Shown: one piece after another, positions 40,584 through 51,126 of the stretch
Position numbering within the stretch: position 1 is the first letter of the stretch
Layout: the number at the start of each line of letters is the position of its first letter
NCBI GenBank assembly: GCA_041394185.1
Contig: JAWKIQ010000001.1
Coordinates: forward strand, 1,488,001 to 1,552,000
Source: Acidimicrobiales bacterium
GTDB lineage: Bacteria; Actinomycetota; Acidimicrobiia; Acidimicrobiales; Poriferisodalaceae
Direction of reading: 5' to 3'
Length of the DNA stretch: 64,000 nt
Translations under genes and position numbers: made by a program
The notes under the pieces: generated by a model
Databases searched by the model: none
Told to the model about the DNA's origin: nothing
The model's input: the letters and a program-made list of their open reading frames with translations, nothing else

Positions 40584-42338
40584 GTGGAAGAGGGCGCCCC
40601 GATACGCAACGGTCTCAAGCTGGTGGCCGGGTATGCGCGCGCCCACCCGTGGCCCCTCACCGTCGCCATCGTGGGCTCGGTCGTGTACGCCATCGGCTCG
40701 GTGCTGTCGGCCTCGGCTCTGGGCTGGGCCATGGACCATGCCCTCATCCCGCTCTACGAGGGGGGCACGGTCCAGATGTGGGCCGCCATCGCCCTGATAT
40801 TGGGGGTTATGGTCGGCCGCACGGCCGGCGTCATAGTCAGGCGCTATTACGCCGGAATGACTGCGGCACGTTCAGTCGCCGACCTCCAGAAGGGTGTGGC
40901 AAGACGGCTGGTGCTGATGCCGCTGGACCGGGTTCGCAGCCAATCGCCCGGCGACCTCTTGGCTCGGATGGACGCCGACGCCCATGCCGCAGCCGATGTT
41001 CTTCATCCGCTGCCGTTCAGCATCGGGGTCGTCAGCATGTTGCTGTTCGCCACCGTCAGCCTGGCCTTCCTGGATCTCCCCCTGTTGCTTGCAACGGTCG
41101 GGCTGTTGCCCATCGTGGCGGGCACCAGCATCGCAAGCGCCACCCTTCTCGAGAAGCCCACCGGCGCCGAACGGGCGGCCAACGCCGCCATGACCGCGGC
41201 GGCCACCGAGATAATCGCAGGCAGCCAGGTGATAAAGACCTTGGGCCGCGAAGACGCAGAGATGGACCGCTTCGCGGCCCTGGTCGACGAGCACCGCAGG
41301 ACCCGGGTGAAGGTGCGCACGTTTCACGCCTTCGTCGCCAACATCTTGAGCTTCGTGCCCGAGATGGCGATGGTGTTGATCGTGCTGGTCGGCAGCCAGC
41401 GGGTCACCAGCGGAGAGCTAGAGGCCGGCGGGCTGGTGCAGGCGGTGGCTCTGTTCGGCGTGCTCGCCTTCCCGCTTCAAGTAATCGGATTCTTCTTGAG
41501 CGACCTTCCGGTGTCGGTGGTCGGTCGCAGACGCGTCAACCAGATACTCGAAGAGCCCGACGACCCGCTGCGAGTCAGGTCGACGGCTGCCGCTCACGAG
41601 CACCTGCCTGCAGGGCCTCTGGAGGTGGTGTTTCGCGGTGTCCAGGTCGGCGAACCCGGCAGGCTGCGGCTGCGGGGCGTCGACCTGGCCGTCGCCGCAG
41701 GCGAGACCTTGGCCCTGGTGGGCCCGACCGCCGGCGGCAAGTCGACAGTGCTGGCCGCCGTTGCCCGACTCACCGACATCCACGCAGGCTCGGTCGAGAT
41801 AGGTGGGGTGCCCATCGACTCGATCGACGACCAGGACCTGCGCACCAGGGTGACGTTGGCTTCTCAGCAGGCGATGCTGCAGACGGGCACCATCCTCGAC
41901 AACGCCGACTTCGGGCGCGGCCGCGACCGAAGCGAAACCGAGCGCTCGCTCGAGGCGGCCGGTGCCCAAGATCTGGCCACCGATCTGCCGCACGGCTACG
42001 ACACGGTCGTTGGCGAGAGGGGCGTCACCTTGTCGGGCGGTCAACGCCAACGGGTGGCGCTGGCCAGGGCCTTGGCCGGCGACCCCGGCCTGGTGTTGCT
42101 GGACGATGCCACATCGGCAGTGGACCCTGCCCTCGAAGAGCAGATCATCGCCAGGTTGGCTGCGCAGCCCACCACGGTGATCATGGTCACCCACCGTGTG
42201 GCGGCGATGGCCGCCGCCGACCGGGTCGCCCTGATGGTCGACGGCAGGATCGAAGCCTCGGGCACCCACGCCGAAATGCTCGGCAACGAAACCTATCGGC
42301 GCCTGGTCGAGGCCTACCGAGCCGCGGAGATCTCATGA
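40584..42338 (+). CDS. ABC exporter half-transporter with degenerate ATP site
   Basis: A 584-residue type IV ABC half-transporter from GTG 40584: six membrane helices in about 1-310, then a nucleotide-binding domain with Walker A LVGPTAGGKSTVLAAV, Q-loop region LASQQAML, signature LSGGQRQRVALARALAG, Walker B VLLDDATSAVDP and the H-loop MVTHRVAAM. The catalytic Glu after Walker B is Asp, so its own ATP site is probably weak while its LSGGQ completes the partner's site. It overlaps the second half-transporter gene by 4 bases (ATGA). Confidence 0.93.
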   Translation: MEEGAPIRNGLKLVAGYARAHPWPLTVAIVGSVVYAIGSVLSASALGWAMDHALIPLYEGGTVQMWAAIALILGVMVGRTAGVIVRRYYAGMTAARSVADLQKGVARRLVLMPLDRVRSQSPGDLLARMDADAHAAADVLHPLPFSIGVVSMLLFATVSLAFLDLPLLLATVGLLPIVAGTSIASATLLEKPTGAERAANAAMTAAATEIIAGSQVIKTLGREDAEMDRFAALVDEHRRTRVKVRTFHAFVANILSFVPEMAMVLIVLVGSQRVTSGELEAGGLVQAVALFGVLAFPLQVIGFFLSDLPVSVVGRRRVNQILEEPDDPLRVRSTAAAHEHLPAGPLEVVFRGVQVGEPGRLRLRGVDLAVAAGETLALVGPTAGGKSTVLAAVARLTDIHAGSVEIGGVPIDSIDDQDLRTRVTLASQQAMLQTGTILDNADFGRGRDRSETERSLEAAGAQDLATDLPHGYDTVVGERGVTLSGGQRQRVALARALAGDPGLVLLDDATSAVDPALEEQIIARLAAQPTTVIMVTHRVAAMAAADRVALMVDGRIEASGTHAEMLGNETYRRLVEAYRAAEIS

Positions 42339-44107
42339 CCGACGAGACCTCACAGACCAGGCCCAGCGCCTTCGACATCATTCGCCAGGGCCTGGCGATG
42401 ACACCAGAGTTCAGGCGCGTCATCTGGGCGATGATCGGCGCGGGCGTTCTGCTCGGCCTGGGCCGCATATCGGTGCCGATCCTGTTCCAGCGCATCATCG
42501 ATCAGGGTCTGCTGACCGAAGACGGGATCGATCGCTCGACCCTGTATCGCCTGGCGGCTATCACCGCCGCCGTTGTGGTGGTGGTGTCGGCCATGTCGCT
42601 GATCACCGAACTGGTCATGGTGCGCGTCGCCGAACGTGCGCTGGCCAACCTGCGCACCGTTGTGCTGCGCCGGGCGCTGGACCTGTCGCTGGCCGAGCAC
42701 GGCCAGGCCCGCCAGGGTGACCTGGTGTCGCGCACCACGGGCGACCTCGAGACCCTCACCAAGTTCCTCGACTGGGGCGCATGGAGTTGGCTGGTGGCTT
42801 CGACCATCGCTCTCACTGCTGCCATAGCGATGCTGGTCTACTCGTGGCTGCTGGCGATAGTGGCTCTGATCACGATGGCTGCGATGATTCCGCTGTTGAG
42901 GGCCATTCAGCGCCGTCAGCAGGTGGGCTACGGGGTGGTCCGCGACCGCACCGGCGACCTGCTCGGAGACTCGACCGAGGTCATCTCCGGCGCCGAGGTG
43001 GTGCGCGCCTTTGGCCGTCAACAAGACGCCATCGCCCGTATCGACACCGACATCGATGCCGCGTACGAAGCACAGGTTCGGGTCAATCGGCCCAGCTCGT
43101 TGCTGTTCACCATCTCCGATGTGTTCGGCACACTCGCGGTGTCGGCGGTGCTGCTGGTGGTCGTGTGGCTCGGGGTTGCCGACGCTCCCGAGCTGGGAAC
43201 CGTCGTGGCCATGCTGTTCTTGATCCAGATCATCTTGACCCCGGTCGCCGAACTGACCGAGGTCATCGACCAGACTTCGCTGGCCTTGGCGGGCTGGAAC
43301 CGCGCAATCGAGCTGGCCTCGCGCCCCCAGGCTCTCCCCGACCCGACCGATCCGGTGCCCGTTCCTCACGGTCCCCTCTCGGTCGAACTCGACCAAGTCA
43401 CCTTCGCCTACGACGAACACACCGTCATCTCCGAAGTGTCTGTCTCCATCGCCCCTGGAACGGCCGTAGCACTGGTCGGTTCGACCGGATCGGGAAAGAC
43501 CACCCTGGCCCGTCTGCTGTGCCGCCTCGCCGACCCCGTCGAGGGTGCCGTCAGGCTGGGCGGCGTAGACCTGCGCAACATGTCTGGACCAGACCGCCGC
43601 CGGGCTGTTCGAATGGTTCCCCAAGACGGCTTCTTGTTCGCCACAACCGTTCTGGACAACATCTTGCGAGGCCGGGCTGGTGCCACACGAGCCGACGCCG
43701 AAGCTGCGATCGAGACGCTGGGGTTGGGCGACTGGATCGCCGGCCTGCCACAAGGACTCGACACCCAGGTGGCCGCCGGCGGTGACGGCCTGTCGGAGGG
43801 CGAGCGTCAACTGGTGGCGATTGTGCGCGCTGCTCTGGCCGACCCGGGCCTGTTGATCCTCGACGAGGCCACCTCATCGCTCGACCCGTCGACAGAGCTG
43901 GCGATGAGCCGGGCCCTCGAACACATTCAGCGAGGCCGAACCACCGTGACGGTTGCCCACCGCCTCTCGACCGCGGAACGCGCAGATCTGGTCGTGTTGC
44001 TTGATCATGGACGCTTGCTGGAGGTGGGTTCGCACCAGGAGCTCATGTCCAAAGGTGGTGCCTATGCGGCCCTACACGCCGCCTGGACCCGCGGCGTGGC
44101 GACCTGA
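42335..44107 (+). CDS. ABC exporter half-transporter with consensus Walker B
   Basis: A 590-residue partner of the preceding protein, starting at ATG 42335. Six membrane helices (about 25-320) precede a nucleotide-binding domain with Walker A LVGSTGSGKTTLARLL, signature LSEGERQLVAIVRAAL, Walker B LLILDEATSSLDP with the catalytic Glu, and VAHRLSTAERADLV. The signature departs from LSGGQ. Together the pair makes the usual asymmetric heterodimer, with one competent site (this Walker B plus partner LSGGQ) and one degenerate. Substrate unknown; lipids or drugs are typical. Confidence 0.94.
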   Translation: MTDETSQTRPSAFDIIRQGLAMTPEFRRVIWAMIGAGVLLGLGRISVPILFQRIIDQGLLTEDGIDRSTLYRLAAITAAVVVVVSAMSLITELVMVRVAERALANLRTVVLRRALDLSLAEHGQARQGDLVSRTTGDLETLTKFLDWGAWSWLVASTIALTAAIAMLVYSWLLAIVALITMAAMIPLLRAIQRRQQVGYGVVRDRTGDLLGDSTEVISGAEVVRAFGRQQDAIARIDTDIDAAYEAQVRVNRPSSLLFTISDVFGTLAVSAVLLVVVWLGVADAPELGTVVAMLFLIQIILTPVAELTEVIDQTSLALAGWNRAIELASRPQALPDPTDPVPVPHGPLSVELDQVTFAYDEHTVISEVSVSIAPGTAVALVGSTGSGKTTLARLLCRLADPVEGAVRLGGVDLRNMSGPDRRRAVRMVPQDGFLFATTVLDNILRGRAGATRADAEAAIETLGLGDWIAGLPQGLDTQVAAGGDGLSEGERQLVAIVRAALADPGLLILDEATSSLDPSTELAMSRALEHIQRGRTTVTVAHRLSTAERADLVVLLDHGRLLEVGSHQELMSKGGAYAALHAAWTRGVAT

Positions 44108-44149
44108 CGATTGGGTGTAGTGGCAGCGCCATGGGCCACAATTGGCGCC

Positions 44150-45349
44150 ATGGCCTACATCGAAGGACGCGTAGTTCACGACGCCGACGCCCACATCATG
44201 GAAACCCCCGACTGGGTCCGCCAACACGCCGATCCGTCGATCCGTGAACTCATCAAGCTGCCCGGCTACACCAACGAGCTGCGCCAGACCGGCGACAACG
44301 ACGAACAGCTCGCCAACATCGCGGCGGCGTTCGACAAGATCGTTCAAAAGCACCGGTCAGACGAGTATCGAGCCAAGTTCGACGAAGAGGTCATGCACCT
44401 CAAGAACTTCGCCGGGCCTGGCACCTTCATCGCCGAAGACCGGCCCGCTGTGCTGGATGCGATCGGTGTCAGCTCGCAGCTGGTGTTCAACACCTTCCAC
44501 AACCGGGCGTTGCGAGACTGGGAACACTCGGAAAACCTCGAGCTCGCGTACGGGGGCGCCCGCGCGCACAACCGGGCCATGGCCGAGTTCTGTGGGGTCG
44601 ACCGACGCCTGCTCTCGACGTTGTATGTGCCTCTGGCCGACTTCGACCTCGCCGCAGAAATGGCGGGCGAGTGCATAGAGATGGGCGCGGGCGCACTGCT
44701 GATCCAGTCCGGCTGCCCGGCAGGCCACTCGCCCAGCCACCGCGGACTCGACCGGGTGTGGGCGCAGGCCCAGGAAGCCGGCATACCGGTGGTGTTCCAC
44801 GTCGGCGGCACCGACGACCTGCTCGATGCCAACTACTTCAACAACGGCCTGCCCATCCCACCCGATTTCCACGGCGGCGACGAGAACTTCCGCTCGGTCG
44901 ACTACATGGCCATCCCCCACCAGATCGAAACCACCCTGGCCACCCTGATCTTCGACGGCGTGCTCGAGCGGTTCCCGAACCTCAAATGGGGCGTCATAGA
45001 GCAGGGCTGCTCGTGGGTGCCGTCGTGGATCAAGTACATGGAGTCGGCGTTCGAGGCCTTCCACCGCCACGAGGATCGGCTGCAGGCGCTGTCGCTTCGC
45101 CCCACCGAGTACGTGGAACGCCAGGTGCGGGTGACGCCCTACCCCACCGAGGACGTCGGCTGGGTCACCGATCAGATCGGCCCCGACATCTTGATGTTCA
45201 ACACCGACTATCCCCACGTCGAAGGCGGCCGGCGTCCCTACGAGAGGTTTGAGAAGAGTCTTGGCGATCGCTCGGAAGAGATCCGCGAGAAGTTCTACAG
45301 CCTGAACATGCTCGACCTGATGGGCAACGCCCTGGCCCCGGTGGGCTGA
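44150..45349 (+). CDS. amidohydrolase family 2 protein
   Basis: A 399-residue protein of the aminocarboxymuconate-semialdehyde decarboxylase-like amidohydrolase family: VVHDADAHIMETPDW near the start, RAMAEFCGVDRRLLSTLYVPL, IPVVFHVGGTDD, FPNLKWGVIEQGCSWVPSWI and the closing DILMFNTDYPHVEGGR with the catalytic Asp region. Such enzymes decarboxylate or hydrate aromatic or semialdehyde acids. ATG 44150 is chosen over 44111 because the protein text begins with MAYIEGRVVHDADAH. It follows the ABC exporter by 42 bases. Confidence 0.88.
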   Translation: MAYIEGRVVHDADAHIMETPDWVRQHADPSIRELIKLPGYTNELRQTGDNDEQLANIAAAFDKIVQKHRSDEYRAKFDEEVMHLKNFAGPGTFIAEDRPAVLDAIGVSSQLVFNTFHNRALRDWEHSENLELAYGGARAHNRAMAEFCGVDRRLLSTLYVPLADFDLAAEMAGECIEMGAGALLIQSGCPAGHSPSHRGLDRVWAQAQEAGIPVVFHVGGTDDLLDANYFNNGLPIPPDFHGGDENFRSVDYMAIPHQIETTLATLIFDGVLERFPNLKWGVIEQGCSWVPSWIKYMESAFEAFHRHEDRLQALSLRPTEYVERQVRVTPYPTEDVGWVTDQIGPDILMFNTDYPHVEGGRRPYERFEKSLGDRSEEIREKFYSLNMLDLMGNALAPVG

Positions 45350-45634
45350 CACGGTCCGCGGTGTGAGACGCGACCGCGTACGCACCCTGATGTTGGGGCT
45401 GGCGGTGGTTCGATCATCGCCGGTTCGGCCGTGGTTTCGATCGATGGTCGGATCATCTCGTTGGAAGCCGCCAACAGCTTCGGTCGCCTGACATGTCGAC
45501 TGAGCTGGAAGGCCGGGTTCGAGGGTGTCGAGATCAGCATCACACCGGCCGCCCAGCAGGCCTGACATCGGCGCTGGGCACCGCCTGTGTGCCTTCAGGG
45601 TCCTCTCAGGTTGGGGTCGCTACCTTCGACGATC
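45350..45634 (+). other. intergenic stretch with a possible gene remnant
   Basis: These 285 bases hold no complete gene I can support. The frame of the preceding amidohydrolase stays open after its stop from 45350 to the stop at 45565 and reads DVGAGGGSIIAGSAVVSIDG and further polar strands, with only a GTG at 45431 as start (44 residues). It may be a decayed gene end. The promoter element of the next gene occupies 45593-45626. Confidence 0.3.
45593..45610 (+). promoter_or_regulatory. direct-repeat operator of flavoreductase gene
   Basis: CTTCAGG (45593-45599) and CTCAGG (45605-45610) form a direct repeat with an 11-base step between the TCAGG cores, 25 bases before the start codon. The same pair, with a 10-base step, precedes the six-gene redox operon with its response regulator. 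A TACCTT at 45621-45626 could be the -10 box, placing the repeats over the -35 region. Confidence 0.5.
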
Positions 45635-47087
45635 ATGCTCACCCAAACCAAGCCAACGACCTGGCGCGATCAGTTGACCAAGCTCGGCCGAGCGATGGTC
45701 GGTTCGGTCGGTGACTGGACGCCCCGCCTGCCGAAGTTCACATCGCTGCGACCTTCGATGTCGTGGATCGGGCCGTTGGCCATGCTGGCATCGACGCTTG
45801 TGGGATGGTTCGCGTTCTCAGGCGCGCAGGGCGAACACGGCAGCTCGGTGGCCTTCGGGTTGTTCATCGGTTCGGTTTCGATCGTGTTGATGGCCTGGAG
45901 CTTCGTGCTGGCGGTACGCATCCGCCTGCTGGAGCCCCTGTTCGGCGGCCTCGATCGCATGTACAAGGCCCACCGATGGGCCGGTACCGCTGCGGTGGTG
46001 GCGATGTTCCTGCACACCCAGGTCGACGCCGAGATCGAAGGCGGAATTCGCGGTGCATCGAAGGCTCTGGCGAACTCGGCTGAGGACCTGGCTAGCGTGG
46101 CCCAATATCTGCTCTACGCCCTGGTCGGCATCAGCTTGCTGAGGGTCATCCCGTACCGCTGGTGGCGCCAAACGCACAAGCTGTTGGGAATACCGTTCCT
46201 GTTTGCCTCGGCCCACTTCTTCACGGCCCAGAAGCCCTATGCCAACAGCTCTGGTTGGGGTCGCTACTTCGCCGTCGTGATGATTGCAGGAGCCCTCGCT
46301 TGGATCTGGAGGGTGGTGGGGCGCGACGGCATCGCACGCGGCAGCCGGTATCGCGTCGTCTCGCAGCAGGTCAGCGGCTCTACGACCGAGTTGACGTTGG
46401 CCCCCCAGGGTCGTCGGATCGAGTTTCGGCCTGGCCAGTTCGCCTCGGTCAAGATCGCGGCGCGCACCATGGCCGAGCCCCACATGTTCAGCATCGCGTC
46501 GTCGCCCGACGACGATCAGCTGGTGTTTCACATCCGGGCGCTCGGCGACTGGAGCGATCGGCTGCTGCACACCGACGTGGTCGGCGAGACGGTTTGGGTC
46601 GAGGGCCCATACGGTCGGTTCAGGCCGCTGCCCGACAACGACAGCGCCGGCATCGTGTGGGTTGCCGGCGGCGTCGGCATCACGCCGTTCCTTTCGGCCG
46701 TCGCGTCGCTGAAGCCCGGCGACATTCGACCCCTGCTGATCTATTGCGTTCGCAACCCCGACGACGCCGTGGGCATCGACCAGCTCGAGCACGCCGCCGC
46801 CCAAGGGCTGATACGACTGGAGCTGTTCGTGTCGAGCCACCGCGGCAGGCTCGACTCCGAGGTCCTGGCCGGCATGGTCGGTGGGTCGCTGGAAGGTACC
46901 CACGTCGCCGTCTGCGGCCCGCAAGGGCTGATCGACACGGTCGAGTCGACCGCCCACACCATGGGCGCAGCGTCGATCGCCACCGAAGACTTCGACATCA
47001 GATCGGGCGTTGGCCCGGAGGTGTCGCGCGAGTTCGCCCAGTTGGTTGACGCCGTCGGGTCGCCGAGGCGTCCGTACACTCCAGGGC

Positions 47088-47098
<11 letters not shown>
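45635..47098 (+). CDS. ferric reductase-like flavoprotein with FAD/NAD domains
   Basis: A 487-residue membrane flavoprotein. Six or so helices (about 35-235) with heme-ligand His candidates in YKAHRWAGTAAVVAMFLHTQ and RQTHKLLGIPFLFASAHFF form a ferric-reductase-like domain; the rest is a ferredoxin-reductase module with FRPGQFASVKI, PHMFSIASSPDDD, WVEGPYGRF, the NAD-binding VAGGVGITPFLSAVASL and the closing VAVCGPQGLID. It moves electrons from NAD(P)H through FAD to heme and across the membrane. ATG 45635 follows the putative response-regulator operator. It overlaps gpmI by 11 bases. Confidence 0.92.
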
Positions 47099-48723
<1,625 letters not shown>

Positions 48724-48776
48724 CGGCCGACATCAAACCCGCGTAGCTAATTGGGTGCTGCCTTCAAGAACCCATA

Positions 48777-48822
48777 CCAATCGACCGATTGGATCTCACG
48801 ATCACAGCAACCGCCGTGATCG
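48777..48822. promoter_or_regulatory. two palindromes before GGDEF-EAL receptor gene
   Basis: CCAATCGACCGATTGG (48777-48792) has perfect 7-bp arms, and CGATCAC (48799-48805) / GTGATCG (48816-48822) is a perfect 7-bp dyad with a 10-bp spacer. Both lie in the 125-bp gap after gpmI and before the start at 48849; they are candidate operators or the first may terminate gpmI. Confidence 0.4.
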
Positions 48823-48848
48823 GACGATGCATCGGGAGACGCTCGACG

Positions 48849-51121
48849 ATGTCGAGAGAGCGCACGAGATCGAGAAAGCCGGCTGCCCTGGCGCTGTCGG
48901 CCGCGCTCGTGGCCGCGACGACGACGGCGTGGCTGGCGGTACGCGAGTCGGCCGAGGAGCGTCGTGTGGCGGTAGCCGCGCTGGATGTGCAGCTGGCGAC
49001 CACCCATCTGACCTCGTCAGACTCGATCGCCGACGACCACCCTCACGACTTGGCCCACCTGAGCAACGAGATTGCCACCGTCGACGCCAAACTCGACGTC
49101 GCTCTGCACTCGCTCGACGGCCGTGAACAGGCCTTGGCGCGAGCCGACGCCGAAGAGCTTCTGACAACCGCGCGCCAGGTCGTTGCTGGAGCTTTGCCCG
49201 AAACCGAACTGGGGAGCGAGTCTCACAGCCAGCTTCAGAACCTGCTGGCGACGGCATCCGGGCGGGCCCAGGAACACTCGGATCACGCGATGAGTATCGC
49301 CGGGGTCGCCGGAGCCACGGCGATGATCTGCTGCATGGCGCTCATCTGGCTCTTCGCTTCGGGGCGCAGGCATGCCACGTTCCGCGACCGCATGGTCGAA
49401 GCCCAACAAGACCACCAGCGACAGATACTGGCCCTCTTGGACAACACACCCGACGCAGTCCTGGCCGTTGCCGCAGACGGATCCGTCGTCTACTCGTCGG
49501 CGGCAGCCAAGAAGCTCATCGGCGACCGGGAACAGGCCGTGGTCGCCGATCTGTACGCGCGTTGGTCGATGGTGACCAAGCCCAGGCCTTTGCGCGACAC
49601 GTCGATCAGGCCATCAACCCCGGCCAACACCAGACATTCTCTATCAACGCGGTCGACGGCACGCTCGCCGACTTTCAGCTGAGGGTGTCGGTGCTGGAAG
49701 ACCCTACGCGGCCACTGCGGGTGGTCACCCTGCGCGACGTCACATCGGAGCTGCGGTACAAGTCCGAGCTCAGGCGCCAAGCTCGAGTCGACGTCCTGAC
49801 AGGGCTGCCGAACCGGCGGATGCTCGAGCCGGCCATCTCACGAGCCCAGCGAGTAGCGATCGAGTCAGCCGCCGAAGGCCACGAGGCATGCCCCCACACA
49901 CTGGCGATGATCGACCTCGATGGCTTCAAGGAGATCAACGACACACTGGGCCACTCGGTGGGTGACAAGGTCCTGACGATCGCGGCTCGGCGCCTGGCCT
50001 CCGCTGTCGGTGAATCGGGGTTTGTACTGCGCCTGGGCGGTGACGAGTTCGCAGTTGTGGTCCCCAAGGTCTGCGACATCGGCGCTCTGGAGGCCTTTGC
50101 GCAGCGGGTGATTTCGGCAATAGCCGAGCCGATCGCCATCGCCCACCGACACGAAACCGTTCGTACCAGCATCGGATTCGCCACCTCCACCGAGCTGCTC
50201 GCCCTCGAAGAACTACTGCGCCGAGCAGACCTGGCTCTTTACGAAGCGAAACGCTCTGGCGGTGGCACCTGGCGATTGTTCGACGACACAATGGCCAGGC
50301 GAGCCGAGGAAACCACCGCCATGTCGCGGGCACTGCGCGACGCCGACCACGCCAATGAGTTCCGCCTCGTCTACCAGCCCGTCGTCAGGGCCGACACAAC
50401 CGAGGTCGAGTTCTACGAGGCTTTGCTTCGGTGGAACAGCCCCGACCTGGGCGAGGTCGGGCCCGACAGGTTCATCCCCGTGGCCGAAACCACCGGCGAC
50501 ATCGTGGCCATCGGCTGGTGGGTGATCGAAGAGGCCTGCCGCCAGGTCAGGTCGTGGCGCGACGTCGGTATGGATCCAGACCTCACGGTTTCGGTGAACG
50601 TGTCGCCGGTGCAGCTCGAAGAGCCCGACTTCTCGGACAGGGTGCTCGAGCTGGTCTCGGCATGGGGTGTCGAGCCGAGTTCGCTGATCATCGAGGTCAC
50701 CGAGTCGGGTTTGGTCGGCCAGTCGGGTCCTCCGCTCGACCACCTCCGGCGACTGCGTGAAGCCGGCTGCCGAGTTGCCATCGACGACTTCGGTTCGGGG
50801 TACTCGAACCTGGGCCAGATGCTCGGGCTGCCCCTGGACATCATCAAGGTCGACCGCCTCCTGATCGACCAGCTGACCAGCATGCGGGTTCAGATGGGCG
50901 GTGACCCGGCCCAACCCTGCACGATCATGGAAGCGGTGGTTCAGATCGCCAGCGCGTTGCAGGCCCCGGTGGTAGCCGAAGGTGTCGAGGATGCCGTTCA
51001 GCGCCATTCGCTGTACGAGTCCGGGGTCACCCTGTTGCAGGGCTTCGCGTTCTCGCGCCCGGTGCCTCCCGACGAGATCGTGGCCATGGCCGGTTGCCCC
51101 ACGGCAGAGTCGTACGTCTGA
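48849..51121 (+). pseudogene. membrane PAS-GGDEF-EAL receptor broken by one missing base
   Basis: Frame one (48849-49682) encodes a membrane sensor: TM1 about 12-30 (ALALSAALVAATTTAWLAV), a helical extracytoplasmic domain, TM2 about 148-170 (IAGVAGATAMICCMALIWLF) and the start of a PAS domain (ILALLDNTPDAVLAVAADGS). Frame two (from 49562 to 51121) continues with the rest of PAS (VTLRDVTSELRYKSELRRQ), GGDEF with VLTGLPNRRML and RLGGDEFAVVV, and EAL with YEALLRWNS, EVTESG, AIDDFGSGYSNLGQM, IIKVDRLLI and VVAEGVED. The frames join near 49555-49562 (TACGCGCGTTGG) if one base is missing; the repaired product is 757 residues. Both catalytic domains have intact motifs. The second part could also be made from TTG 49562. 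Confidence 0.75.
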
Positions 51122-51126
51122 GGCGC

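Noticed and set aside
45295..45543. 82-codon minus-strand frame in the gap before the flavoreductase gene
   Set aside because: Low-complexity Pro/Arg text, start inside the amidohydrolase gene, no motif or ribosome-binding site.
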